Shown here piece after piece: positions 24,979 to 37,300 of a stretch of DNA of 64,000 bases. The position numbers and the translations under genes are program-made. The notes under the pieces are model-generated. The model did no database searches and was not told where the DNA came from. It saw only the letters and a list, made by a program, of their open reading frames with translations. Positions within the stretch are counted from its first letter, which is position 1. Every line of letters begins with the position of its first letter. The stretch is from the NCBI RefSeq assembly GCF_028389875.1, contig NC_084666.1, forward strand, positions 34,566,308 to 34,630,307, written 5' to 3'. The DNA is from Rhea pennata. Its lineage: Eukaryota; Chordata; Aves; Rheiformes; Rheidae.

Positions 24979-27900
24979 CATCAGCTTTCCAAACTTGGAG
25001 GTGACGTTTGATTCTAGCTATTAAACGGAGCTGAACCACTGATGACTGAATGAGCTGAGAAGAAAAACAATTTCTTCCTTACAGTCAGTGTTGCAGTCCT
25101 AGTCTTTAAGATTCTCCACCAGAACAGCTACAGGCTGTCAAAACAGAAGGACAAACACTTTTCCTCAAACAATAGAAAAAACATCTTCTCTCAGAAATCA
25201 TTCAGTTCTTAGAAAAGTAATTCACCACGAGAATTGTCAAGTACTTCGCAATTTTCTTTTTTCTTGGCTAGGAATCATAATTAAAATATGTGATGTAACA
25301 TGAGGCTCACAGAGAAACCAATAAAGGACAGGTAACTTCTCAAGTCACAACACTAACCCATGCAAAATAGACAAAGGCACAGCAGAAATTCAATGACCGA
25401 AGCAACACCTCCAGCAATCAATGCACTAACTGGATTCACAGGAACACAGATGGAAATTCAATACATGTGTATCTTAGCTTGCAAATATGTTACAGACCTA
25501 AGTTTTCAAAATAAAGATGAATGGCACTTCAATGCCTGAATGCAACTTCAGCATTTTACTCCTTTAGACACTTTGAAGCACACATCATTTTATGTATGCC
25601 TCCAACTCCTCTTTTGTGTTTTTTTTTTCCAAAATTAGAGGGAAAACAAGAAATATCAGTGCCCAAGTTTCAGATAATACAAAAATTCACAAGAAAACAT
25701 GTACATTGGTGGAACAAGTTATTTAAAATAGAAGATTTAAATTTCCACTTCAAATTTGCTTAGACATTTATGGAACAGATTTCTGAAACACATGATTTCA
25801 GTAAAACATTTACTTTCCAATTATCTGCTAGTTAATTTAGGTCAGACAATTAACGAAGGCTTTAAAAGGTTTTAGGACACCTATACTCCGCTTGCTAAGT
25901 AGGAAGTTTCTTGGAGAAAATGAGCAAGCTTAATTCTTCAATTTCTGCAGTATTTTCAAAACAAATTTATGACCATTACAAAATTAATGTGAAAAGAAGT
26001 ACAAGACACAACATTCTTGCTTTCTGAGCCTGAAATGAGGGGACAGTTGAGCCAAATTGTTTCAAAATAACCAAGAAGCTGCGAGGGAGGGAAGAGAAAG
26101 AAGCAAAGAGCTGTAGGAATGCCTTTCCCACCTCACGTGCCATAGATGGAGCAGCTGATGCCTGGGAGACGGGTACGGTACTGGAGCCCCACTCCTCCTC
26201 TCTTAGTCAGGGGCATGAGAAGAACAGCAGAGCTGCTTGTCATACCAGCTAGGAAAGAGAAAGACAGGATTTCTCCTTTGCCAGGAAAAACTGAGGGGCC
26301 TGCTAATTTATCAGACATCCACTAACTAAAAGCTGATACAAAAAGTTCATCAGGATCTGAGTTATTAACCACTACTGCTCCCTGACTGTGCAGTTAGGAA
26401 TATCTTGGATTTGTATATGAATACTCCTATCTTATTGCTTTAGGAAATTGTTTTAAAATAAGTAACTTTTAAAAGGAGACTTCCTCTATACCCGCATTCT
26501 CTGAAATAGAGAACAGGACATGCAGTAGGGAATATTCTGGCCTTTCACCTCTGAAGAGCAGTTTAAGAACATGCTGTTCTACGTGTGCAAACGATATTCA
26601 AGCTCCATTTAGTGCCTAAATTTCACAATCAGAGGCTCAGTTCAGTGCAGTTTATCATGACAGAGACTAAGTTCTAAACTAAGACAGGAGGTTTATCACA
26701 CTTCTGGCTTAAAATGTATATATACTCTGAAGAGAGTTTTGTTTTTTCTGCCTCTGCCAGGTTTTATTCTGGTTAATATTCTGCAGCCTGTAACATATGA
26801 AATGAATCAGGGGTAAACATTTGCTATTTTTTAATCTCTATTTATAACTCAGTCTGCTGATTTGTCAAGAAAACAACATTTCCTTCCACTGAGGCAAAGA
26901 AGCACTAGGAAAGAAAAAGGAACCTGTCACCCAAAATATTCTGACATGAATTAGAAAGCATGCCTCTAAATAACCCCAGTGGTAAAGGATACTGTGCCAC
27001 AGGCATAGTGACTTGGTTTTCCAAAGCTAGCAAGGTAGCATGGTATGCAATAACGTGTTAGTGACCATGCTACTCTTCTTATGCCTAATTGTTTGTCTCT
27101 CCCATAAAGTCTCAGCAATTGAGTGATGTGAAAAAAAAATCAACATTTTTTCCCCTCCCTCTTCTCCTTCTCATCCAGGAAAAAAAGGGGGGGTGAGTGG
27201 TTGTACCTTTCAGATTCGTTGGGTAGAAAGATAACATGTTTGGCATAGATATCAAATGGAATGCCAGTCTACAGAGAGCAAATGACTGCTTCAAACATTA
27301 TGGTTAGTCACACCACAAATGAAGAAATCACATTATAATTCAGAGAAAGCTATTTTATACACAAACGCACATGATGATAGTCACAGAATTAAGTGGAGGT
27401 ACACCTGCACGTAAGAAAGGTTCGCAATGCGAATGATCTTGCAGAACAACAAAACAAGAAAAGCTATTAAAAGCAACTGTTTTCTTACATGGAAATGACA
27501 AAAACATAAGAAAAAAAGCAAAGTCTGACACCACAGCACATTTGCAAAAATTCATTTGCATACTTAGAACTATAGATTGTTCAGACTGATTATGATCAAA
27601 ACTAAGAGAGAGCTCACTATGCCTGGGTATGCAGTTTGAGATCTGCACTGTAATTACCTTAAAAGATTCAACTTACCTAGTTTCATATGGTTTCGTTACA
27701 AATAATTTTTAAATTTCAAGATTCACCTATTTAGAAGTCACTCAGCATTTCTAGCAAAACCTGCCTCACCATAGTATTCCAGAATATAAAATGCCTTAAA
27801 ACTAGACAGGGTAAAAGAAAGTAGCCCTCACTTCACTGATAGGAAATCACCTCTACTTAACTGGATAAACGGCTCTAGTTTCCATCCAGCTCAGATGATC

Positions 27901-29940
27901 ACCCTGGTCTAGTATGAATGAAGGGTTTAAGGGAGATTAGGAAACAAAAAAATTACACTTTCTTAAAAGCAGTCACTGAAAAGAAACTATTTCCTAGTTT
28001 CTTAAATAACATGTATCAATTCACTACTGCCTCCTAAGCTGGATTTTTTTAGAGTTATGGAAGAGTAAATAGACAAAAAGCTCTGCTAGTGTTAAATCAA
28101 TACAAGAAGATCTAGCAATTACTGTCTTGAACAACAGCACCTTGGAGAGCAGGTCACACTTCCTTTAAAAAGGAGGGAATAAATCTTTGAGCCATTTATA
28201 ACAGAATCCAGAGCTCAATCATACAAGCAGATAACTTCCACTGAAATTAAGAGGAACTACCTGCCTAGAAAAAGGTTGAGCCTGCCCTCTCCCTAAACAT
28301 ATCTAATAACATTACAGGTGACACAGAAGCTGATCTCAGTAAAAGAAAGGGAAGTGAACAAACTTTATAGACACCTTAACAAATTATTTTTACCAACAGC
28401 CATCCCAAATATCCACTCTTCAGTTACTTCACCAGCATTCAAAATGCTTAGCAGGATTTGAAAGGAGTGGGATTTCTAAAAAATATAAGCCTGTGTATTA
28501 AGACATAAGCCGATAACTTACTAAGAGGAATTTGGAAGAAATCTCCCAAGCGAACAAGTTGTTATACAAGTATGGAATGTTTTGACACTCGAAACTGTCA
28601 GGGGCTGATCAGGAGTTTGACCTGATACAGCAATTCTTATATTTCTGAAACTGCACTGCAGACTTCACTATTTGAGACTAACAATACTCAATGACAAACA
28701 AAAAAAACTGCCTATGAAGAAACTCTTTAATACATCTAAAATACTGTGCATTCCCACATACAAATCAAAGAATACAGGATTCACTAGGAAAAGACAAAGC
28801 AAAGGGTACAATAGCCATTAAACTGCAAGCAAGGATCTACTTTCTAGTTCCTCATCTATTTATCATCATTTTGCAGTGCTGGATAAAGTTGATTTGCTTC
28901 TTAATAGAAAAGTCTTTTGAGACACTGATATCAATTTAAATCACTACACTTTTACCAAAATCCCTGAAGGTGCCCAGCAAAAAAAGGATCACAAAGAGTA
29001 TGAACCTGCCTTTCATTCTTCCAGTTTCAGATACTTCTCTAAGCAGGCTACAGACAGTAAGAAAGCAAAGTGCATGGAGTGAGAAAAAGCAGGTAAATCC
29101 TCTGCAATAAGGAACAGAAAAATCTTTTCTCAAAAATAGGAAAATATTATGTGGACTGTTACTATGCAAAAATATATATCCTCATTAGTTTTTATTCAAC
29201 TGTTCTGTTCAAGCTCTGACTTGCTATTGACTCATTCAAAAAAAAAAAAAAAACACCAACAAAAAAACTCTGCCTTACAAGAACTGTAGATACCGTCAGA
29301 ACACAGGCCAAACTCTGGGCAAAGACATGCTTGGAAGAACATTTCTTTGCTAATACCACATATAAAGAGAAATCTGTAACCATGTGATAAGAAAGTGAAC
29401 AAGAATATCACCACTGAAAAGAACATACCTCTCTTTTGTTACAAAATATAAGTGAAACAGAAGTCAAAATAAAGCAGAAGAAGCTGATGCAAGAAAGCCA
29501 GAAGGACTGCAGAGTATAGTAACACCAACAACCAAGAGAAGGTAAACACGACTATCCTATAAAAAGCTAACATTACTACAAAAGGAAGAGACACAATTGA
29601 TTAGTAATTCAGTTCTCTTTCCCAGTATGCGAGATATGTATGACATGCGTGAAAATGTTTCAAGCCATTAGCTGGTGCATAGTATTCTCTCAAGTGGTGG
29701 TAGCTGAAAAAGTCAGTTGAAGGGCTGGAATGACTTTATAGAGCAAGAAATAATCACATTACAAATAAGGCAAGATGTAAAACCATTCTTTGAGAAGGAA
29801 ATATCACCATCATTATTTCTATTTACATGAAAGAGAATAGTGTACATAGTCAGAGCAGTGCATTGTTTAGTTAAAACAAGCACCAGCAATGTAATCAGCA
29901 TAAGAACAAATGGGTAACAGCACTGCTTTAAGAAACCAGA
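24979..29940. other. Intergenic region, no gene supported
   Basis: AT-rich sequence with short, unrecognised open frames only. A somewhat GC-richer stretch at about 26,090-26,330 includes a CACGTG E-box near 26,136. No repeat family was recognised. Confidence 0.55.
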
Positions 29941-30285
29941 AGGACATTGCAACCTGATGCTTACTGAATGTCAGGCTGAGGGGGCCGCTGAAGCAGCGGA
30001 TAAAGCTGATGTATTTGTTGTAAACTTTCCAGCATTCAGACTTTATCTGTCCAAGTTTGATACTCCCCCCTGTGGGTGGAGAAGCTGAGGGACTGGCTGA
30101 CGTCACGTAAAGAGCAGGGATAAAGTGCAGTGCCTGCCACTGTGAGATGAGTAAAACTTCCCAGAAGTTATCAAAGGTCTGCTGCCCTGTCCAGCAGGCA
30201 CTCTGCTGACAGCACCCTTCCTCCTACAGCTCAACTCCTCATACAGACCTAAGGAAAAAGACATAGTAACCAAGAAGTCTGCACA
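29941..30285 (+). promoter_or_regulatory. PDLIM3: PDLIM3 promoter and 5' UTR region
   Basis: The region is moderately GC-richer than its flanks and is not a CpG island. It contains a GGGTGG (inverted CACCC) element near 30,074 and the full palindromic cAMP-response element TGACGTCA at 30098-30105. An ATAAAG TATA-like sequence follows near 30,120. If that element is used, transcription would start at about 30,150 and the 5' UTR would be about 135 nt. The start site is inferred. An upstream 5' UTR exon cannot be excluded. Confidence 0.5.
30098..30105. promoter_or_regulatory. Palindromic CRE TGACGTCA
   Basis: Exact 8-bp CREB/ATF consensus, 180 bp before the PDLIM3 start codon and just upstream of a TATA-like ATAAAG. 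Confidence 0.5.
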
Positions 30286-30378
30286 ATGCCACAAAACGTT
30301 GTTCTCCAAGGACCAGCACCCTGGGGATTCAGGCTCTCAGGAGGAATAGATTTTAATCAACCCTTAATCATAACCAGG
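30286..30378 (+). CDS. PDLIM3: PDLIM3 coding exon 1: start of PDZ domain
   Basis: The 31 codons [20 protein letters not shown] then [11 protein letters not shown] include the PWGF ligand-binding loop (residues 12-15). The donor GTACGT follows at 30379, phase 0. An in-frame GTA right after the exon belongs to the intron. Confidence 0.97.
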
Positions 30379-31326
30379 GTACGTATCTTTTCCATTTCCT
30401 TTCTATTTATTACATTTATTAATTCAGATTTTTGCCCTTTACTTTCCTCGAGTTCAGAGATGCAGATGAAGCATTAGTTAATTAGCAAGGAGTTGCTAGT
30501 TTTGAGACGTTAACTGAAAGCTTACAGGGTTTTGTAAGTTTTGTGTAACATATTTGTGGGATTAGTGTATTGGTCAAAGAGTTTAAACTACATTTCTATT
30601 TATCCTCAGAAATTAAATTCCAGTGCCTCAGTGCTAGGAAAACTCTGGCACGATCGCACGATTTCCCCATGCACTCAGATGAGAAAATAAGTTTTGAGCC
30701 TATTAAAGGCCAGACCCCACTTTTATCATTTTTATGACCAGCCTGTGTGATTACTTGGAGAAAAGACCACTCTGCAGCTGTTCCTCATCTCTGGAAGTTT
30801 ATACTTTGTAAACTCTTTGTGCCAGCTTCAGAAGATTAATGTGACACTCAACTAAATCAAGAGCTGCTTATTGCCAGCAAAGGCAACAGCACCTGTTTTT
30901 ATATAAGTGAAGGTTTTCAGTATCACAAATGTTAAATCAGTGAATTATTAGATAACTTACCCAATCTTGAATATGGAGGAGATGATTCTTAAGTGTTTTC
31001 TGCCATATTTAGCAACAGACAATTTACACTATCCCCTAATAAAAGACAGCAAGAATCTGAGCCTCCATTTTCAGTGTTTTTTAAGCTATTAATCTCAACT
31101 TATTTAAGAAAAGTGTTACTTGATGAATGTGGCACATAAAATATTATCAGCTGCCCTGCATCTACAGACATAGATGCATCTAAAAGACAGAATACATATT
31201 TTAATAATTTGTATATTTTGAAAATTGTGTTCAACACATGTCAGATGCTAGGATTAGTTTTCCATATATTTTTGCTGCTTTTGAGTACCTCAATCTACTG
31301 ACGTATGAGTATGGGTTTTATGATCT

Positions 31327-31357
<31 letters not shown>

Positions 31358-34300
31358 CTCACTGCACTATGACTCAATATATACACTATGTCTGGTATTA
31401 AATAAACATCAGGATGGATACCACTGGTGATGCCTTGCAGCAAATATGCTTCTAAACAGGAGTCTGTAGCTGGTTAAGCACCAATATTTCACTTATTATA
31501 GCAGTACAAATGAATTTCAGTCAATTATTTATTCCAGATTCATATAAGCATATCAGAACTTACCTATTATTTTAAACAGAAATAAAATAGAATGCTACTA
31601 TTTGGCTTTATGTAATTTCATGACAAATATTAGTAGGACCTAACAAAAACTTTGGAGAACAGGAGACAAAAAACATCTAATAAAGAAGAAAAGAAACCTC
31701 TGGATGTTTGGGGGCCTTCATTGCCTTTTATGGGCCTCCAAAGGAAAAATAGTTTCCATTATCTCTAACGAAAAATATTTTAGCAGTGTCTGGTTTGTAT
31801 TTTCTCTGTGTTTAGATTAAGTCCAATGAAGTTTAAAACTGCACTAACAAAGGATGTTGCTATAAATGTAACTTGCTAAAAAAAAAATGATTTTACAATT
31901 GACTCATACCTACCAAATGCCTCACAAGGCATAAACAGCCGTCTTCTACTAAATTATGGCACTGCTCAAAGAATAAATAATTAAATAAATCACATTTATA
32001 ATAAAATTATAAAACATTTATATGAAAAAGGACATGTTTAAGTTTCCTTAGTTCAAGTTCAGGAAATTTAATGGAATCTTTTTTTAATATTAATATTTTT
32101 TTTGCTGAAATATACACTCAGAAGAAACCCTAATAAGCATTCATGCAGTAGCTTCCAAAAGGTGGTGAAAGGTTCATATGCTCTGCTTTTTGGGGCCTAG
32201 ACTTTCCTTTTGTCAAAAGCATCATCAGCAAAAAAATATTTTAGAGATTAGAACAATAAATGGAAGTTATTTTTAAACACCTTTTGAATAATGGGACAGG
32301 TGTAAGTTTGGTTAGATAAATCTCCTGTTCAACAACAGAAAGCTTTTACCAGGAGACGTTTGAGAAATAGACAACACAAGGGATCATCATACACCTGTCT
32401 AAAAAACAGATGTCATCTCAAAAAAAAATCTGTTATTTCCCAAGCAAAGTAACTCTTGACTGTTTCAAACTAATGCAAAAACCATAGCTCATGATCCTTA
32501 GGAGAATAAAACAGGAGGGGACTAAAAATAGATAAGTTAGATTCTGTTAGGCATAGAAATAACAAATTAAATAGAAATACTGAAAACTTTTCTATAAATC
32601 TTTGTAACCTTACATAACTGCAAAGAAGTTACAGCAATGAGACTATCTAAAAGCCAGTCTCATACTGAAATATTTCTGTTTCATTATTTTCAACAGAAGA
32701 CAGCATTTTAGGTTAAGTGTTCAGATGAATTCAATCCTAGAATTTAAGTCATGTTGAATAGAGAATGCCTAGAGAAACCATTATATAGAGGTTGGAGGGA
32801 ATGGTAAAATCTGTCACCAACTCTAGATTCACAAGTTCTATTTCAATACAAATCTTTACAGATTGTAATGCAGGTATTTATATTAATCTAATTTTATGTT
32901 TAGCCACTTTCCTTGCTCATGTTCTTAATTCTCTTCCCCATCCCCCCAAAACCCTGAAATATTAATATATTAATGCAACTGTGCAAGATGAGTTTTACAC
33001 ATCTTTTAAAGAGACATACACTATAAAGAGAGTTATTCTTCAAAGCTTCATAACAGACATTGCCCCCAACACATATTCTTATATTTATCCAAACCTGAGA
33101 TTCCTACAATACAGGAGCAACAGAAAGGCCATACAGCCCTGTTCCTTGCAGACAAAGGTTAAAATTCCCAGAAGGCACCAATGACACATCTACCTCAGGA
33201 AGCAGAGATGGGAGAGATGGCCATAACACAAACTTAAGCATTCACAATTTAAATTTAATGCATCAAAGATAAGTTCCTCAAAAAACAGTAACATTGACAT
33301 TATTGAGGTATCCACGATACCAGTATTATACCCATGGAACTGTATGATCTTGCAATGCACAATCTGGCCCTTTTTTTATGACATAGGCCTGCAGTAATTT
33401 TGTCCACCTTCCCCCCCCCCCCGAAGCAGCAGTCATGCTAGTTACCAAGATTTTCTGCTATGCACCAAGAAGAGAGGAGCTAGAACTCTGCCATACTTCT
33501 CCTACCCTGTCCTAGGGGCAGATCTCCAGACCATACCTCTCACCACTAAAGTGGTATTGCAGAATTATGGGGTAGAGGTTCCTGTATCCTAGGCAGAGTA
33601 GGTCAGGGAAAACGACTGCACTAGGGTGGATAGTTCTGCACCCCAGAAGGCATGGACAAGTAGGGTTCAACAGCTCCATCTAGGGGTTAAGGCCCCACAG
33701 ACAAGCCCCAGAAGCCTGACAATAATCAATTCAGCTAAGGAGTAGGAAAATACAGATTCTTGCCCATTTCCCTCTTTGCTACCACCAAGTGATGCTATTC
33801 CCATCCAATCATTTAGTGATATCACTGCAGCTGGTGAAAACATAGAAAGAATAAGAAAATCTAAAGAATCAAGCATTACTTCCAGCAACACAGACGAGTT
33901 TAGGTTCTACTATCAGCACAGCTGCAGGGATACTTACCTTGTTAGGCAGAGGCTGCTGTATGAGCCAAGGCCATATCTCAGTACATTGCTGCAGTATGCA
34001 ACAGATATAGCAAATCATTTGTTGTGCCATGTAAAAAGCATTATCTACTTCTTGAGCAGGGAGGTTGGACTAGATAATCTCCAGAGGTCCCTTCCAACCT
34101 CAACCACTCTGTGATTCTGTGTGATACTGATTAACTTTCATAAGTTATTCAAGCAAGCTTATACTTGAGAAGGAACCAAGCACGGCTATTTTTGACATTA
34201 TGTTTCGATTATTAGAGCATTAGTAGACAGGCACTCATGCAAAATGACAAACAACATGCTAGGCAAAGTCAGGAGCCATTCCAGGTTAAAGTGACAGGCA

Positions 34301-37300
34301 TGATTGTTACTCTACCCCTTTCTTATTACAACTGTGTAAGTGGTCTCAGTGTAGCTCATTTACACTCACAGCTGTTAAAGTTTGAGAAACAGCAATTTCT
34401 GAGACTCCAGATGTAGAATTTATGAGCAACTTCATTGACTCAAACTGTTTTTTCAGGTACTTTAGCACTTTATTCATCCTTTTGGCAAATGGGAGGCTAA
34501 AAACCTACAGCTGGCCACAAGTACCAATTTGGAAAGTTTGCCTGACTTGAGAATAGTACATTCACTGCAGTTTGATATGGAGAAATCAAAAATAAGTTTA
34601 TATGCTAGAAAACAAAAAATAATAAATCACACAAAACAAACCCTAAGCAGAGGTGGACAGCCAGAAGGAGCAGAAACCCTATTTCACTGATTTTTGCCAG
34701 TTCCAATGCTAATACAGGACAATACATAGCAAAAAGAGTATTTCTATCCAATTTTTATGCTGTCAGTATTGTCTCTTGCACAGCAATACTTTATTGCTTT
34801 TAATCACTCAGATAGTACTTGCTATGACTTTCACAGAACACGCAGTGAAATGAATTCTCTCCCATAGCTTTTTTACTTCACACATGGCACGGATGGGGTT
34901 TTTTGGTATAAAAGTGCTGCTCTTGTAAGACTGTATTTGCATGCTGATACTTTATATTGGGATTCATTTGCTTAAACATAAGCAGTTAGTATTATTTTTA
35001 CATGCACCAACCTGTCCTGCTCTGGTCTGCTGAATTCAGACAGGCTGAATTCCAGAAGTTCTTGTGCTTCGTCCATCAATTTCATGTTGTTGTCCTGGCT
35101 ACTCAAGGCCACCTAAAATGGCAATAGGTGCCTATGCTAAGGGACCTGAATCCCACTCAGTGACCAAAGACCTGTTTAAATGATGTGATCATACAAGAAG
35201 TCACATGCTGCCAAGTAAAGATTTCTAGAATACGCTTAAGTAGCATCCAAGATTGTGGCCTCTCTACAGTGGTTATTTTAGAACAGAAAGGGTGTTTCAT
35301 TTCCATTATTTTAATTATGATGTAGTAGATGATCAACAAGATTTAAAAAAGAAAAAAAAAAGCACAGAGAAATAAGCTTAGGGCTGTTTCTGTGAATGTC
35401 ACTGTCTTCATTATATTTCCCTGAGGTATTTGAATTGCTCTACATAGACCACCTTGAAGGATCAGAGTCTGTTACATAAATGCAATGGGAGTAAAGCTAA
35501 GCACTTTAAGGAGCTCAGGATCATGAATAAACACTTGTAAAGAGAAAAATGTAAGTTTGGTATTATTAGCACAGCTATTATTTAGAAATGCAACATGAGA
35601 GCCAGAGTAACAGGAAGTATACTAATTGCTGTTATATTTCCCTAAGTGCGGTAAGATCGCAAGTGGCTTTCTGTTTTATGTAGTCAACTGGCACATCACG
35701 CACATGAACATTAAGCAGGATAACTGGCCAATATATGCTATTCAGCTATTACCTGAAGTTGTAAGGGAGAACTTAATTGCTTTTTTAAGTAAATTACATA
35801 ATAGAGGCTAGGAAGGAAAATTCAAAGACAAGTTACAGTAAATACAGAAAATGGAGGTATAAACTATTTAATGCAGAAGCATGAAGACAATTTTATCTAT
35901 TTTGAAGTTATGATATATAAAGCACTTAAATGGTGAGCTGACAATTGAACTATAGAGGGACTAGCAGAATTAAATTTCTTGTGAGTGTTTATAGTCCCAT
36001 TTTCCCCCACAATCCAATAGAAAACAGGGAAGCCTGGTAAAGTTTATTTCCTCTACCAGTTTGTATGTATGTATGGTGCTTAAGAATTTAAAATTGATCT
36101 TTTTTTTTCCCAGATTACACCTGGAAGCAAGGCTTCAGCTGCCAACCTGTGTCCTGGTGATACTATTGTTGCTATTGATGGTCAAAGCACAGAGAACATG
36201 ACACATAATGATGCCCAGGAGAAAATTAAAGCAGCTACACATCAGCTTTGTTTGAAAGTTGAGAGGTATGCATATATGTATATGTCTGCTTACTACTGAA
36301 AGAAGATACAATCCAACTAAGTGATTATGCAATGTAACTATTCAGAATGGTTTAGAGAATGCTACAAAACCTTTAAATAACAAGCACCCAGACTTACCTC
36401 ACCAATTCCAGGTGTATCATCCCATCTCCTAACTGAGTTTGCTCAGCCTTTAATCAAAATCACACTTCCCAGCTGGCTCCAAGAATCAAACACCTCTGAC
36501 TGATGTGAGGCCCTTGGGGTGGCAAAGCACTTCATTATAACTGACCACAATATTTCTTTCCAAATAAAGATGTATTTTTCTCAAAAGGAGCATTATTTAG
36601 TTACTAGAACCCAGAAGTAGGTGCAGAAATTTCTATATTTAATTCCAGGTTCTATTGCAAGTTGATATATGTCATTTAGCAACACTCTCAGGAAAGAATT
36701 TTCAAAATAAGGTAGGTCTAATTATGCACATGGAATATGTGCATATTTTAAAATATTAACTATTGATACTTATGTAACAAATGGTACTACTGTGTACACA
36801 CTATACTAAAATTTATTAGTAATATTACATTATTTTAAAATAAGATGCAAAATTTCCCACTGGCAACAAAGAATTGTAACTGATACTAGTCAACTCAAAG
36901 AATCAGCTGGGTAACTTCTATTTACAATTGTATATACACTTTACATGCATAGATTGCACTCCCCTTACTTTGAAAAGCAAACCTTAAATGGATGTTACAA
37001 TCATAAGAAAAATCATGTTGTGTAGCTTAATATTATTATTAATTTATTCACTTATTTTTGTAAAATGCTCTGAGGAGTAATTAGTAACTTCATATATTAT
37101 TTCTTGTTGTTCATAGTATACATCATTTATAAAATGTGTGTTTTTTTATATTGTTAATAAAGTATAGTACACATATATTGTTAAAGTATTTTACATCAAA
37201 AGTTAGAAAAGCATAGAACAAAATACAAATTTTCAGATTGCATTTTATTTTACTATTGCAAGTATTACAGAATTAAAGTTATTTACTTTCTGCCTGTCTT

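Larger units (their letters stand above)
30379..36113 (+). other. PDLIM3 intron 1
   Basis: This is the largest intron (5.7 kb). It holds an A23 tract at 31335-31357, a CArG box CCTTTTATGG at 31724-31733, a MEF2 consensus CTAAAAATAG at 32522-32531, a C12 run at 33411-33422 and a short CR1 3' end at 34051-34121. No extra exon is supported. Confidence 0.7.

Noticed and set aside
26838-26847. CTATTTATAA MEF2-type site upstream of PDLIM3
   Set aside because: Isolated match to a degenerate AT-rich motif expected many times by chance; no clustered partner motifs.
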